Assembly: GCF_029504655.1 (NCBI RefSeq)
Contig: NZ_JAQFIL010000001.1
Span: 191,001-255,000, forward strand
DNA length: 64,000 nucleotides
Direction of reading: 5' to 3'
Source of the DNA: Catalinimonas alkaloidigena
GTDB lineage: Bacteria; Bacteroidota; Bacteroidia; Cytophagales; Cyclobacteriaceae
The translations under genes were made by a program, and so were the position numbers. This document shows, piece after piece, positions 9,638-18,546 of this stretch. How positions within the stretch are numbered: position 1 is the stretch's first letter; every line of letters begins with the position of its first letter. The notes beneath the pieces are model-generated. The model had not been told where the DNA came from, searched no databases, and was given only the letters and a program-made list of their open reading frames with translations.

Positions 9638-10711
9638 ATGGTAGAAGCTTCAGCACTACAACACAACTGGAAAGATAAAATCTCTAACCCTGCCCAGCTC
9701 GGAGGTATAGAAACTTCCGTGCTGGACAATGGGGCGGGACGGGGGAGTCGTATCGCATGGGTCAACACTGGCACAGGTTTACGTTTTAAGCTGGTACTGG
9801 ACCGGGCCATGGATATCGCCGACGCATTTTATAATGAACATAGCCTGGCCTGGCTGAGCCATGTAGGGATCACCTCTCCCCAACCGATTGCTCTCAAAGG
9901 TATTGACTGGATCAAAACGTTTGGCGGAGGCTTACTCACTACCTGTGGGCTTACTCATGTAGGAGGACCTGAGTCTGATGAATATGGTGAGCGGAGCCTA
10001 CACGGAAGAATCAGTAACCTGCCTGCCGAAATTGAGTCTGTCATCCAACCTGATCCCTTTGCCGGGAAGATGGAAATGAGCATTACCGCCAGGATCAGGC
10101 AAACGCAGGTATTTGGCCCAAGTTTAGAACTTAAACGTACCATTTCAGCCACCTTAGGACAAGCTTCTATACGAATCCATGATGAAGTTACCAATAGAGC
10201 GAATACCCCTGCTCCCCATATGCTATTGTATCATATGAACTTGGGCTGGCCTCTGGTAGATGAAGGTGCTGATATTTTATGGAAAGGCGAGTGGGAATCA
10301 AGGGAAGGGAAAACAGCCCGGATTTTTCACGATGAGAACAACTTTCGGAAATGCCCTCCGCCCATGGAAAGCCATAGTGGGGGCGGTGAAGAAGTGGCTT
10401 TTATTGATATCAAAGCCGATCCGTCCGGAACATGTAAGTGTGGTATACACAACGCAAAGCTGGGTATGGCATTAGCCATTCGCTTTCAGAAAAGTCAGTT
10501 GCCCTGGCTTACTAACTGGCAGCATTGGGGAAAGGGAGAATATGTTACCGGGCTTGAGCCAGGCACTCATCCGCCAATCGGTCAGGCAAAGGCCAGAGAA
10601 ATGAAAACCCTGCTGCAACTAGAGCCTGGTGAAAGCAAACATTATGACCTGGAATTTGAAGTACTAAAAGACGAAGTAAGCATTAAAAATTTTTTACAGC
10701 ACTACAATTAA
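9638..10711 (+). CDS. DUF4432 family protein (aldose 1-epimerase-like)
   Basis: This is a 357-aa cytosolic protein without a signal peptide. Features fitting the DUF4432 branch of the galactose mutarotase superfamily are the early LVLDRAMDIADAFYN and the centre with GGGLLTTCGLTHVGGPESDEYGE. Later come PHMLLYHMNLGWPLVDEG and YVTGLEPGTHPPIGQAKAR, which carries the glutamate expected of the epimerase fold. Relatives interconvert sugar anomers or bind modified sugars; the precise substrate is unknown. It begins 6 bp after the DUF1080 gene and is followed 17 bp later by the cupin isomerase-like gene, so all three look like one transcript. Confidence 0.82.
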   Translation: MVEASALQHNWKDKISNPAQLGGIETSVLDNGAGRGSRIAWVNTGTGLRFKLVLDRAMDIADAFYNEHSLAWLSHVGITSPQPIALKGIDWIKTFGGGLLTTCGLTHVGGPESDEYGERSLHGRISNLPAEIESVIQPDPFAGKMEMSITARIRQTQVFGPSLELKRTISATLGQASIRIHDEVTNRANTPAPHMLLYHMNLGWPLVDEGADILWKGEWESREGKTARIFHDENNFRKCPPPMESHSGGGEEVAFIDIKADPSGTCKCGIHNAKLGMALAIRFQKSQLPWLTNWQHWGKGEYVTGLEPGTHPPIGQAKAREMKTLLQLEPGESKHYDLEFEVLKDEVSIKNFLQHYN

Positions 10712-10728
10712 AGACGAAAAATTAACCT

Positions 10729-11952
10729 ATGGAAACTACCGAAAAAAAGAGTTTAGCACATAACGCACTGGAGCAGGGAAAAGGAATATTACGACTGGCA
10801 CCCACATGGGTTCCTCGCTCCTTTTGTGTGCCGGGAAGAAGAATTAAGTTACACCCCGATGATTATTATGTGCTAGGTGGAGAGCGTGGTGGCATAGACG
10901 AACGCTGGTTTTCTTCTACTACTCCCGCCAAAAATGGACCTTTGACCGGAGAAAATGAGGGATTGAGTCCGGTTGTTTTTACCGACGGGGCTAAAGAAAA
11001 ACAATTTTTGCTGAAAGATGCCGTAGATGAGCTCAAGGGAGAGTTGATCGGTGACCGTATCTGGAAAGAGCATGAAAGCTGGCCAATGTACTCCAAGTTT
11101 TTTGACAACATGGGACCACTTCCTCATCATGTGCATCACAGTGATGAGTACGCCAAACTTGTGGGACAATTGGGTAAGCCGGAAGCTTACTACTTTCCTC
11201 CCCAGGTGAATAATCACGGGGGAGACTTTCCTTATACTTTCATTGGTATCTCTCCTGGTACCACCAAAGAAGAAGTTCGCCAGTGCCTGGAAAACTTTAC
11301 CAAAGGAGATAATAAAATCACTAATTTATCTGCCGCTTATCGTCTGGAGCCCGGTACAGGCTGGGATGTGCCTCCCGGATTGCTACACGCTCCCGGAAGT
11401 ATGTGTACCTATGAGCCACAAAAAGCCTCTGACGTATTTGCCATGTATCAGTCACTGGTCAACGAAGCTATTATTCCTGAAGAGCTACTCTGGAATTGTA
11501 CGCCTCAAGATAAAGTGGGTGATTTTGACCATCTCATGAATGTGCTGGACTGGGAGTTAAACGTAGATCCCAATATGAAAGAAAACCGTTTTATGGCACC
11601 TGTGCCGGTCAGGGCAATGGAAGAGATGCAGGCCGATGGCTATGTGGAAAACTGGATTTGCTATAAATCCGATGCTTTCAGTGCCAAAGAGCTTACCGTT
11701 CTCCCCGGTGCCACTGTGACCATCAAAGACAGTGCGGCTTATGGTATGATCATGATGCAGGGACGAGGCACTATGGGTGTGTGGGAAATTGAAACACCTT
11801 CACTCATCCGCTATGGTCAGCTTACCCATGATGAATACTTCGTCAGTGAAAGTGCAGCCAAGGATGGGGTGAAAATTGTGAATACATCTAAGACAGATCC
11901 TATTGTAATGCTTAAGCACTTCGGGCCTGGAAATCCTGACCTGAAGCTGTAA
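10729..11952 (+). CDS. Phosphomannose-isomerase-like cupin protein
   Basis: This 407-aa cytosolic protein has the layout of a class I mannose-6-phosphate isomerase-like cupin. Around residues 127-150 it has PLPHHVHHSDEYAKLVGQLGKPEAYYF, with candidate metal ligands (HxHH and the KPEAYYF glutamate). A second, C-terminal cupin-like half (about 310-400, LTVLPGATVTIKDSAAYGMIMMQGRG) follows. The insert VNNHGGDFPYTFIGISPG replaces the helical domain pattern of standard ManA, so it is not a housekeeping ManA. Between a DUF4432 protein and a TIM-barrel isomerase, it probably isomerises an unusual sugar. I infer function from fold motifs only. Confidence 0.6.
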   Translation: METTEKKSLAHNALEQGKGILRLAPTWVPRSFCVPGRRIKLHPDDYYVLGGERGGIDERWFSSTTPAKNGPLTGENEGLSPVVFTDGAKEKQFLLKDAVDELKGELIGDRIWKEHESWPMYSKFFDNMGPLPHHVHHSDEYAKLVGQLGKPEAYYFPPQVNNHGGDFPYTFIGISPGTTKEEVRQCLENFTKGDNKITNLSAAYRLEPGTGWDVPPGLLHAPGSMCTYEPQKASDVFAMYQSLVNEAIIPEELLWNCTPQDKVGDFDHLMNVLDWELNVDPNMKENRFMAPVPVRAMEEMQADGYVENWICYKSDAFSAKELTVLPGATVTIKDSAAYGMIMMQGRGTMGVWEIETPSLIRYGQLTHDEYFVSESAAKDGVKIVNTSKTDPIVMLKHFGPGNPDLKL

Positions 11953-11962
11953 TGATTGTACC

Positions 11963-11992
11963 AAAACCATGATGTCCAATCGTCATGGTTTT
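11963..11992 (+). terminator. Terminator after the cupin isomerase-like gene
   Basis: A perfect 10-bp stem (AAAACCATGA at 11963-11972 with TCATGGTTTT at 11983-11992) and a 10-nt loop lie 11 bp after the stop codon and end in four T. It splits the upstream enzymes from the TIM-barrel group. Confidence 0.65.
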
Positions 11993-12108
11993 GAACACCG
12001 CCTATATGCTCGCCGGATGTGTAATCTTCAATAATTTTCCATATTTTGTTGTGATAAGCATACCGCTGACAATTATTTTTTTAACCATAAATTTATACAA
12101 CCTGAACG

Positions 12109-13134
12109 ATGAACAATTATCCAAAACTACACAATGCTACCTGGCCTGGTTTAGTAGGTAAAGGACCTGATTCTGAGCCGGTAATTCCTTTTGATACCAT
12201 GCTGGAAATGACTGCCGCCGCTGAGGTAGATGGCGTCAAATTTGACGGCGTAGACCTTGGGCTTTTAGATCCGCATATTAATGTGGATAGCTCGGATGAT
12301 GAAATCAAAAAAATAGCGGATAAAATCGCCGGATATAACCTTAAAGTAGGAAGCCTGGTGGCTCCTATATGGGGTGGGCCTATACTTGGTAGTGCTGATG
12401 ACCGCAAAACTTTTGTGGAAATGGTGCGTAAGGCCTGTCATTTTGGAAAAGTATTACGTGAACATGGCGTCCGTTCTTATGGTGTCATCCGTATTGATAC
12501 AGCTTCCAGTCCCGAAGCCTGGACCAAAGATCCTGTAGGTAGCAACAAACTGATTGCTCAGACTTTTCGTGAGGCCTGCGATGTCGCTGCTGATTTTGAC
12601 GAAAAGCTGGCGGCTGAGGGTGAAATTTGCTGGGGAGGTATGCACAGTTGGAAAACGATGGTAGATACTTTAGAAGCCGTAGATCGACCTAATATGGGGT
12701 TCCAGGCAGATATGTCACATACGCTTTTGTATCTACTGGGCTACAACCGTCCGGAAGATCGTATCCTGCCCAAAGATTTTGACTGGTCGGACCGTAAAAC
12801 GCTGGAAGAAGGGCTGAAAACCATTACTGACGCACTTCGTCCCTGGACCATTGACTTCCACGTTGCTCAGAATGACGGTACAGTACACGGAACAGGCTCA
12901 CATGACAAAACCGGCCGCCACTGTCTGGCAACGGACCCTAATGGTAAGCTTGATGTCGCTCATGATGCCGGTTACTGGTTGAGAGATGAAAACGGTAAAC
13001 TTACCAAAGCTTTTCAACACATCTGCTGGGATGGCTGTATGTTTGATAATGCGGTCATGGAAAAGCAACAAACCTGGAATGATATCTTAGCTACTTTGAT
13101 CAAAGTCAGAGAAGCCCATGGCTGGGAAGCCTAA
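12109..13134 (+). CDS. TIM-barrel sugar isomerase/epimerase family protein
   Basis: This is a 341-aa cytosolic protein of the xylose isomerase-like TIM-barrel superfamily (AP endonuclease family 2 fold). The alternating strand-helix pattern is clear: [70 protein letters not shown] and [17 protein letters not shown]. Acidic and histidine residues at the strand ends (E and H in [12 protein letters not shown] in FQADMSH, H in FHVAQND) could bind a divalent metal. It is longer than the typical 270-290 aa member, with an extended end ([11 protein letters not shown]). It starts a second cluster with an alpha/beta hydrolase, another TIM barrel and an oxidoreductase. The substrate is unknown. Confidence 0.8.
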   Translation: MNNYPKLHNATWPGLVGKGPDSEPVIPFDTMLEMTAAAEVDGVKFDGVDLGLLDPHINVDSSDDEIKKIADKIAGYNLKVGSLVAPIWGGPILGSADDRKTFVEMVRKACHFGKVLREHGVRSYGVIRIDTASSPEAWTKDPVGSNKLIAQTFREACDVAADFDEKLAAEGEICWGGMHSWKTMVDTLEAVDRPNMGFQADMSHTLLYLLGYNRPEDRILPKDFDWSDRKTLEEGLKTITDALRPWTIDFHVAQNDGTVHGTGSHDKTGRHCLATDPNGKLDVAHDAGYWLRDENGKLTKAFQHICWDGCMFDNAVMEKQQTWNDILATLIKVREAHGWEA

Positions 13135-13192
13135 GCCTAACAGATTAGTCAAAACGTTTCTTTTAAGACTTTGAAAAAATATTAGCAAGGAT

Positions 13193-13999
13193 ATGCCATA
13201 CGTTAATACGAATGGAATACAGCTGTACTATGAGGAGAGAGGTTCTGGCGAACCTTTGCTTCTCATCATGGGGATCACGGCTCCGGGAGCAGTTTGGGAA
13301 AAACATGTAGCATACTGGTCACAGCACTTTCGCTGTATTATGCCTGACAATCGTGGTGTTGGCTTTTCTGACAAACCGGAAGGCGTTTATACTACCGCTC
13401 AGATGGCAGATGACTGTGCCGGACTGCTTGATGCATTGTCAATAGGCAGCACTGCTGTGGTAGGTGTATCTATGGGAAGTACCATTGCCCAACAGCTGGC
13501 AATCCGTCATTCTGAAAAAGTACGTGCCACGGTGCAAATGTGTCCCTGGGCACGCTGTGACCGTAGGGGTGAAGCTATTTTCAGACATATGATGCACGCC
13601 AAGGCACACCTGAGGCCTGAGGACTTTGCCAATTTTGTGCAATTACTGATTTACCACAAAGCCAGCTGGGATGATGATGGTGTGTATCAGGAACTGATGC
13701 AAGGTCAAAAGGACGCCGCTACCGATGCCTACCCCCAACCCTTACATGGACTGGAAGGACAGGCACATGCATGCATATCACATCATGTATTAGCCGAATT
13801 GTTTAAAGTCAAACAGCCATCTCTGGTTATTGGCGGCTTGGATGATGCATTCGTTCCTGCCTGGATGGTACGTGAAGTGGCAGAAGCCATTCCAAATAGT
13901 GAGCTTCATCTGTATGAAAATGCCGGTCATGCCTTCCACTGGGAGAAGATAGAAGATTTTAACCCAAGAGTGTTGAACTGGCTAAGAGAGCATAATTAA
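13193..13999 (+). CDS. Alpha/beta-fold hydrolase
   Basis: This is a 268-aa cytosolic alpha/beta hydrolase. The nucleophile elbow is GVSMGS with Ser93. The likely acid is Asp217 or Asp218 in GGLDDAFVP and the likely catalytic histidine is His246 in NAGHAFHWE. The N-terminal pattern (GEPLLLIMGITAPGAVW, PDNRGVGFSDKP) is typical of the epoxide hydrolase, lactonase and esterase branch. Lying between two TIM-barrel sugar isomerases, it may open a sugar lactone or ester made during keto-sugar breakdown; this is inference from context. Spacing of 58 bp upstream and 26 bp downstream suggests cotranscription. Confidence 0.85.
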   Translation: MPYVNTNGIQLYYEERGSGEPLLLIMGITAPGAVWEKHVAYWSQHFRCIMPDNRGVGFSDKPEGVYTTAQMADDCAGLLDALSIGSTAVVGVSMGSTIAQQLAIRHSEKVRATVQMCPWARCDRRGEAIFRHMMHAKAHLRPEDFANFVQLLIYHKASWDDDGVYQELMQGQKDAATDAYPQPLHGLEGQAHACISHHVLAELFKVKQPSLVIGGLDDAFVPAWMVREVAEAIPNSELHLYENAGHAFHWEKIEDFNPRVLNWLREHN

Positions 14000-14025
14000 A
14001 ATTATTAAAAGATTAAGCATTAGCA

Positions 14026-14841
14026 ATGAGTAACATACGCATAGGTTGTGAGACCTATACCTGGCAGATGCCGGGAGAGCAATACAAAGATAAGCTGGAA
14101 CATATTCTTGAAGTTACTTCAAGGGCCGGCTTTGAGAGCATTGAGCCGGATACCAGTTTTATGGGACGCTTTTCTGACCCTGTACTAATGCAGGAAGCTT
14201 TGGATAAATATAAGCTGGAGCTATCCGTGCTATGCCTGGCTGAAGACTGGCAAAATCCACAGGAGACTGAAGATGAAAGAGCAAGGGCCGAACAGTGGAT
14301 CAAATTTCTAAAGCATTTTCCTGATACGATTCTTTTGCTCGTACAAAAACCAGGAAAGGACCGGGAGAATCTTGTACAGCGTCAGCAAAACCTGCTATCA
14401 TGTGTAAACGGGATCGCCAAAAGAGCTACAGAGCAGGGCATTGTCTGTTCTTATCATCCCAACTCACCCGCAGGGTCTGTTTACAGAACCGAAGAAGACT
14501 ATAAAATTCTCCTGAACGGCCTGGATAAGCAGGTAATTCAGTATACTCCGGATGTAGGACATATTGCCAAGGGGGGTATGGATCCTCTCAAAATCATTCG
14601 TCAGTACCGTGATTTGGTGAACTGTGTACATTACAAAGATATGTATGAAGATGGCAGATGGGCTCCCATGGGTAAGGGTATCATTGATTTTGAAGGAATC
14701 ACTCTGGAACTCAAGCATACCGGCTTTGAAGGGTGGATCATTGTAGAAGATGAATGTGATGAAGCTATCACAGATCCTGATCAGGTGACGCTAGATGATG
14801 GTATATACAATGATGAAGTATTGAAGCCCTTGCTTCGTTAA
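14026..14841 (+). CDS. Sugar phosphate isomerase/epimerase family TIM-barrel protein
   Basis: This is a 271-aa cytosolic AP-endonuclease-2-fold TIM barrel of normal length for sugar isomerase/epimerase proteins such as inosose dehydratases and keto-sugar epimerases. Typical strand ends are visible: GFESIEPDTSFMG with a metal-type glutamate, VCSYHPNSPAGSVY, VIQYTPDVGHIAKGG, VNCVHYKDMYEDGRWAPMGKGIIDF and GWIIVEDECDEAITDP. The E, D, H and E set forms a plausible divalent-metal centre. It lies 40 bp before a Gfo/Idh/MocA oxidoreductase, the standard partnership in inositol and keto-glycoside catabolism. The substrate is not determined. Confidence 0.85.
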   Translation: MSNIRIGCETYTWQMPGEQYKDKLEHILEVTSRAGFESIEPDTSFMGRFSDPVLMQEALDKYKLELSVLCLAEDWQNPQETEDERARAEQWIKFLKHFPDTILLLVQKPGKDRENLVQRQQNLLSCVNGIAKRATEQGIVCSYHPNSPAGSVYRTEEDYKILLNGLDKQVIQYTPDVGHIAKGGMDPLKIIRQYRDLVNCVHYKDMYEDGRWAPMGKGIIDFEGITLELKHTGFEGWIIVEDECDEAITDPDQVTLDDGIYNDEVLKPLLR

Positions 14842-14881
14842 GTAAATGATTTTTAATGTACAATCTAAAATTTAGACACTA

Positions 14882-16045
14882 ATGAGCAACAAAAAAGACT
14901 TAAGAATAGGTATGATTGGTACAGGACTTATGGCTCGTACGCATACCAATGGCTATAAACAAGTTGGACAATTCTTTCCTGAGCTAACCCACCGACCGGT
15001 ATTAAAAGTGGTATGTTCCCGTAATCCGGAAAAAGTAAAAACATTTGCTGAGCAGTGGGGCTATGAGTCTGCTGAAACTGACTGGAAAGCTGTTATCGCC
15101 CGTGATGATATAGATGCGGTGGATATTTGCACGCCTAATGATATGCATGCTGAAATAGCGATTGCAGCGGCAGAAGCAGGCAAAATGATACTTTGTGAGA
15201 AACCTCTGGCACGTACAGTAGCCGAAGGTAAACCTATGGTAGATGCAGTCAAAAAGGCAGGAGTTCCTAATACAGTGTGGTATAATTACCGTCGTGTACC
15301 TGCGGTTAGCCTGATTAAGCAGATTGTGGATTCAGGTAAGCTGGGTAAAATTTTTCATTACCGCTCTAATTTTCTTCAGGATTGGACCATCAGTCCCGAA
15401 CTACCCCAGGGGGGGGAAGCTCTCTGGCGTCTGGATGCTGACGCGGCTGGCTCCGGAGTAACCGGTGATCTGCTGGCGCACTGCATTGATACCGCAATGT
15501 GGTTGAATGGCGGGATCAAAGATGTATCTGCCATGACCGAGACCTTCATCAAAGAAAGAGTACATCAGGCGAGTGGCAAAAAGCAGAAAGTAGGCATAGA
15601 TGATGCCTGTATTTTTCACTGCCACTTTGATAATGGCTCATTAGGTCTGTTTGAAGCTACCCGCTATGCTCGCGGTCATAAGGCGCTTTATACACTTGAG
15701 ATCAATGGGGAACATGCCTCGCTCCGCTGGGATTTGCACGACATGAACCGACTTGAGTATTTTGATCATGATGATGAAGGCATTGTACGTGGCTGGCGTT
15801 CCATCCTGGTTACAGATGGAGACCAACCTTATATGGATAGGTGGTGGATTCCCGGAACGTCAATTGGTTATGAACATTCCTTTACACATCAGGTAGCCGA
15901 TTTTCTGAAGAGCCTTGAAACCGGAGAGCCTTGTTCACCTACTTTTGAAGATGCGTTGGAGACACAAAAAGTATGTGAGGCTGTCTTAGATTCTGCCAAA
16001 GACAGAAGTTGGAAAGACACTGATGTAAAGTGGAATAAAAGTTAA
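14882..16045 (+). CDS. Gfo/Idh/MocA family NAD(P)-dependent oxidoreductase
   Basis: This is a 387-aa cytosolic dehydrogenase. The N-terminal Rossmann fold has GMIGTGLMA (Gly13, Gly15), and the family catalytic lysine lies in CEKPLAR (Lys107). The C-terminal substrate domain shows the late-conserved [14 protein letters not shown] with a candidate catalytic histidine. Members oxidise inositols or the C3 hydroxyl of sugars, or reduce keto-sugars. With DUF1080 and two TIM-barrel isomerases upstream, a role in C3 oxidation/reduction of a glycoside is likely, but not proven. It is the last gene of the plus-strand cluster and ends before a strong terminator. Confidence 0.92.
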   Translation: MSNKKDLRIGMIGTGLMARTHTNGYKQVGQFFPELTHRPVLKVVCSRNPEKVKTFAEQWGYESAETDWKAVIARDDIDAVDICTPNDMHAEIAIAAAEAGKMILCEKPLARTVAEGKPMVDAVKKAGVPNTVWYNYRRVPAVSLIKQIVDSGKLGKIFHYRSNFLQDWTISPELPQGGEALWRLDADAAGSGVTGDLLAHCIDTAMWLNGGIKDVSAMTETFIKERVHQASGKKQKVGIDDACIFHCHFDNGSLGLFEATRYARGHKALYTLEINGEHASLRWDLHDMNRLEYFDHDDEGIVRGWRSILVTDGDQPYMDRWWIPGTSIGYEHSFTHQVADFLKSLETGEPCSPTFEDALETQKVCEAVLDSAKDRSWKDTDVKWNKS

Positions 16046-16130
16046 GCAATGCGTTGAATGCAACAGGGGTAGAAATCTGTCCGAAACAAATTGTTAGGGG
16101 GAACTACCCGTCTTTTTGTAAGCATAAAAT

Positions 16131-16155
16131 AAAAGCCACTTACTCAGTGGCTTTT
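16131..16155. terminator. Bidirectional rho-independent terminator
   Basis: A perfect 10-bp stem (AAAAGCCACT at 16131-16140, AGTGGCTTTT at 16146-16155) with a 5-nt loop and A/T tracts on both sides lies between two convergent genes. It can stop transcription of both the oxidoreductase cluster and the minus-strand cytochrome gene. Confidence 0.85.
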
Positions 16156-16182
16156 TTCATTGGTTTGGATAGCTTAGCCTGC

Positions 16183-17064
16183 TTAAGGGTGATCTTTTAA
16201 ATAAAGGTAAAGGGATTTCAACTCTTCATCAGTGAATTCACTGGTCATCTTCCAGGGCATAAATTCGTTCTGCATCATTTTTCCCTGGGGTGTAGTGCCT
16301 GTACGTAGCGTTTGCATAAATTCACCCTCGGTCCAGTTAGCCAGGTTACCGGTAGATGTGATGTCAGGTACTGGCGGTGAACCCGGTACCTGAGGGCTCC
16401 CTCCTTTAAAATTGCTGTAGTGACATCCGGTGCAGGTTACCGCAAGGTATTCACCAAATTCGGGAGATACACTTTTATCCATGTCAGCAGGAGGGATAAA
16501 ATCATGATCAATCATCTCCACCGGGAACATATGCATCTTACCAAAGTAATTTAGCAATTTGCCCACCGGGCGTATTTCAATCGAGGGAAGTTCGCGAGTA
16601 ACAGTAGCTGACTGAGTACAATAGGCGATGAGGGCAGCCAGGTCTTTGTCAGTCATATTGGCGGTTTCATGGGCGGGCATAAACAAAAGAGGCTTTTGGT
16701 CAGGGCCAATGCCATGCCGTAGTGCTCTTACCCAGTCTTCAAGCGAGTATTGTGCGCCAACCCCACCTTTGGTAAGGTTAGTAGGTACCACTCGACCTAA
16801 AGCCGGATCATCAATCATTACTCTGCCCCCCAGGTCATCATTGTGACAATCGCGACAGCCTTTGATGACAGATAGGTGTGCTCCTAGCGCTAAGCTGGCA
16901 GAGTCATAACTAATGTTAGGAACAGTGACATCGTAAACATAACTTTTTGCAGCCCTCTGATTGAAATCCCAGGAAACATAGACATAGAATAATAGAAGCA
17001 CCAACACAATCCCCAGCACAGAAAAGAGTAAAACTTTCAAAATACGCTTGATCATAATAGACAT
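16183..17064 (-). CDS. Membrane-anchored diheme cytochrome c
   Basis: This 293-aa protein has an N-terminal membrane anchor (about residues 7-30) and two class I cytochrome c domains facing the periplasm. Heme sites are CRDCH (70-74) and CTGCH (211-215). The distal parts contain the usual LAALIAYCTQ and LKSLYLYLKDH helices, and methionines such as those in FMPAHETANM and EFMPWKM are possible axial ligands. A start at the methionine four codons in (17055) is equally possible. It probably carries electrons from a periplasmic dehydrogenase, perhaps the heme-domain lipoprotein at 6031, to the respiratory chain; that link is inferred from proximity only. Confidence 0.9.
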   Translation of the reverse strand: MSIMIKRILKVLLFSVLGIVLVLLLFYVYVSWDFNQRAAKSYVYDVTVPNISYDSASLALGAHLSVIKGCRDCHNDDLGGRVMIDDPALGRVVPTNLTKGGVGAQYSLEDWVRALRHGIGPDQKPLLFMPAHETANMTDKDLAALIAYCTQSATVTRELPSIEIRPVGKLLNYFGKMHMFPVEMIDHDFIPPADMDKSVSPEFGEYLAVTCTGCHYSNFKGGSPQVPGSPPVPDITSTGNLANWTEGEFMQTLRTGTTPQGKMMQNEFMPWKMTSEFTDEELKSLYLYLKDHP

Positions 17065-17774
17065 AGTTTTAGAGGTATAGAGGTAAAAAGAAACATCTTA
17101 TTTATCTTAAGTAGATAATGCTGATGCTGAGATAAAATCTGATGCAACTTGTAGGCTTTGCTTCTTCAGGAATGTGAATATATACCCTTAATTTATAAAT
17201 AAATTAAAGAAATTGCATATATACTTGTAGATTTTCTTCTAAAAATTTGGATAAAGCAAGTTAAGTGAAGTGACAACACGACTTTATATAAAAAATGCGT
17301 CGGGATATTTCAGGCAAAAGAAAAAACTGTTTACAGGGGAACTCCTCAAATATCGGTGGGCAATCGCTGTATATGATCATGAATTTAGATCACTTCTTTT
17401 TAGTCAGTTGGGTAGACCGTTAGAAAAGATGTATAAGCCATTCCTACTACTGAAAAAAGCTGTGAATAAGCTTTTTTATCTTGCTTAAGCAATCGGAAGC
17501 TTTGCCACCCCATTCCTATTTCCTTCAAACGATAAAAATATATGTTGCTACATCAATATAGTATACTTTGTAATGATTGTAACAATATTTTGTAATAGAT
17601 GGCAAAAGCAAAATATCAATTTATTAAATCATCAGTATTTGCAATAGTTAGGCTTATTCTCTCCACTTTTTTCATTACAGCTGACTACACCTCACTTTGA
17701 ATTTGTACGAATTCATGCTACTTTAACAGACTTACTACAGTACTCTAAATACAGCAACCTACAAAGCGCCTATT
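17065..17774. other. AT-rich intergenic region before the ECF sigma gene
   Basis: About 710 bp separate the cytochrome gene from the sigma factor gene. A possible reading frame at 17270-17488 (72 codons) has no recognisable features, and I do not accept it. An A/T-rich hairpin at 17453-17477 resembles a weak terminator. The right-hand end holds the candidate promoter listed separately. Confidence 0.5.
17696..17726 (+). promoter_or_regulatory. Candidate Bacteroidota-type promoter for the ECF sigma gene
   Basis: TTTG at 17696-17699 is followed after exactly 19 nt by TACTTTAA (17719-17726). The Bacteroidota housekeeping consensus is TTTG, about 19 nt, TAnnTTTG, so 10 of 10 fixed positions would be ideal and 8 match here. 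It lies about 50 bp before the start codon at 17775. Confidence 0.4.
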
Positions 17775-18383
17775 ATGGGTGATCAGAATATTACTTCACA
17801 TGAGCCTCCTCAAAATTGGGAGCAATTATACATAGAGTATGCTTCTTTACTTTATAATTATGGATGCAAGATTACTTCTCAGAAATCTTTAATAGAGGAT
17901 TGTGTTCATGATGTATTTGTCAACTTACTGAAGGCCCCTCAATGCGCCACAACGATTAATAACCCTAAAGCCTACCTTTTCAAATCCTTTCGTCGCTTGT
18001 TAATAAATAAACTGAAAACTGACACCAGATCTCAGGAGCTTGTGTTGGATAGAGGGGGGGAAGCATATCAATTTAATATTGAGTTATCCAGTGAAGCCTA
18101 CCGGATAATAGAAGAAAATAATGATGAGCAAAGAAAAAAAATTGCTGAAGCTATCCGGCAACTTTCCCCCCGTCAGAAAGAAGCAATCTATTTGAAGTTT
18201 TACGAAAATCAAAGCTATGAAGAGGTAGCCGGTATTATGAAAATAGAGAAATCTGCTCTCTATTCAATGATTTACAAGTCCCTTGCTCAACTGAGAAGAG
18301 CGCTCTCTCCTATCTTATCCACAAAAACTTCAGCGGGCTACTATTTCAGCCTGTTTGCCTCCGGCTTGCTACTATTGGTTTAG
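17775..18383 (+). CDS. ECF-subfamily RNA polymerase sigma factor (FecI/SusC-associated type)
   Basis: This 202-aa sigma-70 family protein directs RNA polymerase to the SusC/SusD operon downstream. The sigma-2 region is at about 20-90 (LYNYGCKITSQKSLIEDCVHDVF, AYLFKSFRRLLINKLK), and sigma-4 with the helix-turn-helix is at about 140-190 (LSPRQKEAIYLKFYENQSYEEVAGIM). The last 18 residues are strongly hydrophobic (YYFSLFASGLLLLV), a tail that could contact the membrane or the FecR-type partner. The fecR-like gene follows on the same strand. By the FecI/FecR paradigm it should be held by FecR until the STN-SusC receptor binds its ligand. Confidence 0.93.
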   Translation: MGDQNITSHEPPQNWEQLYIEYASLLYNYGCKITSQKSLIEDCVHDVFVNLLKAPQCATTINNPKAYLFKSFRRLLINKLKTDTRSQELVLDRGGEAYQFNIELSSEAYRIIEENNDEQRKKIAEAIRQLSPRQKEAIYLKFYENQSYEEVAGIMKIEKSALYSMIYKSLAQLRRALSPILSTKTSAGYYFSLFASGLLLLV

Positions 18384-18546
18384 CAGCTTTTTGTTGAAAG
18401 TATAGCAATAAAAAGATGTGTTCATTGTCAATAGACAAAGAGTAGTTATTGCTATTTGAGCTTATTGTAATTTTTGAAAATAAATTAAATTCATTGGTCA
18501 AATTTCCTGCTCTTTCTTCTCTATAATAGTAGTTTATCATACGAGC

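Noticed and set aside
17270..17488. 72-codon frame in the long gap before the sigma factor gene
   Set aside because: No recognisable motif, no plausible start context and it lies in AT-rich intergenic DNA; homologues would be needed to accept it.
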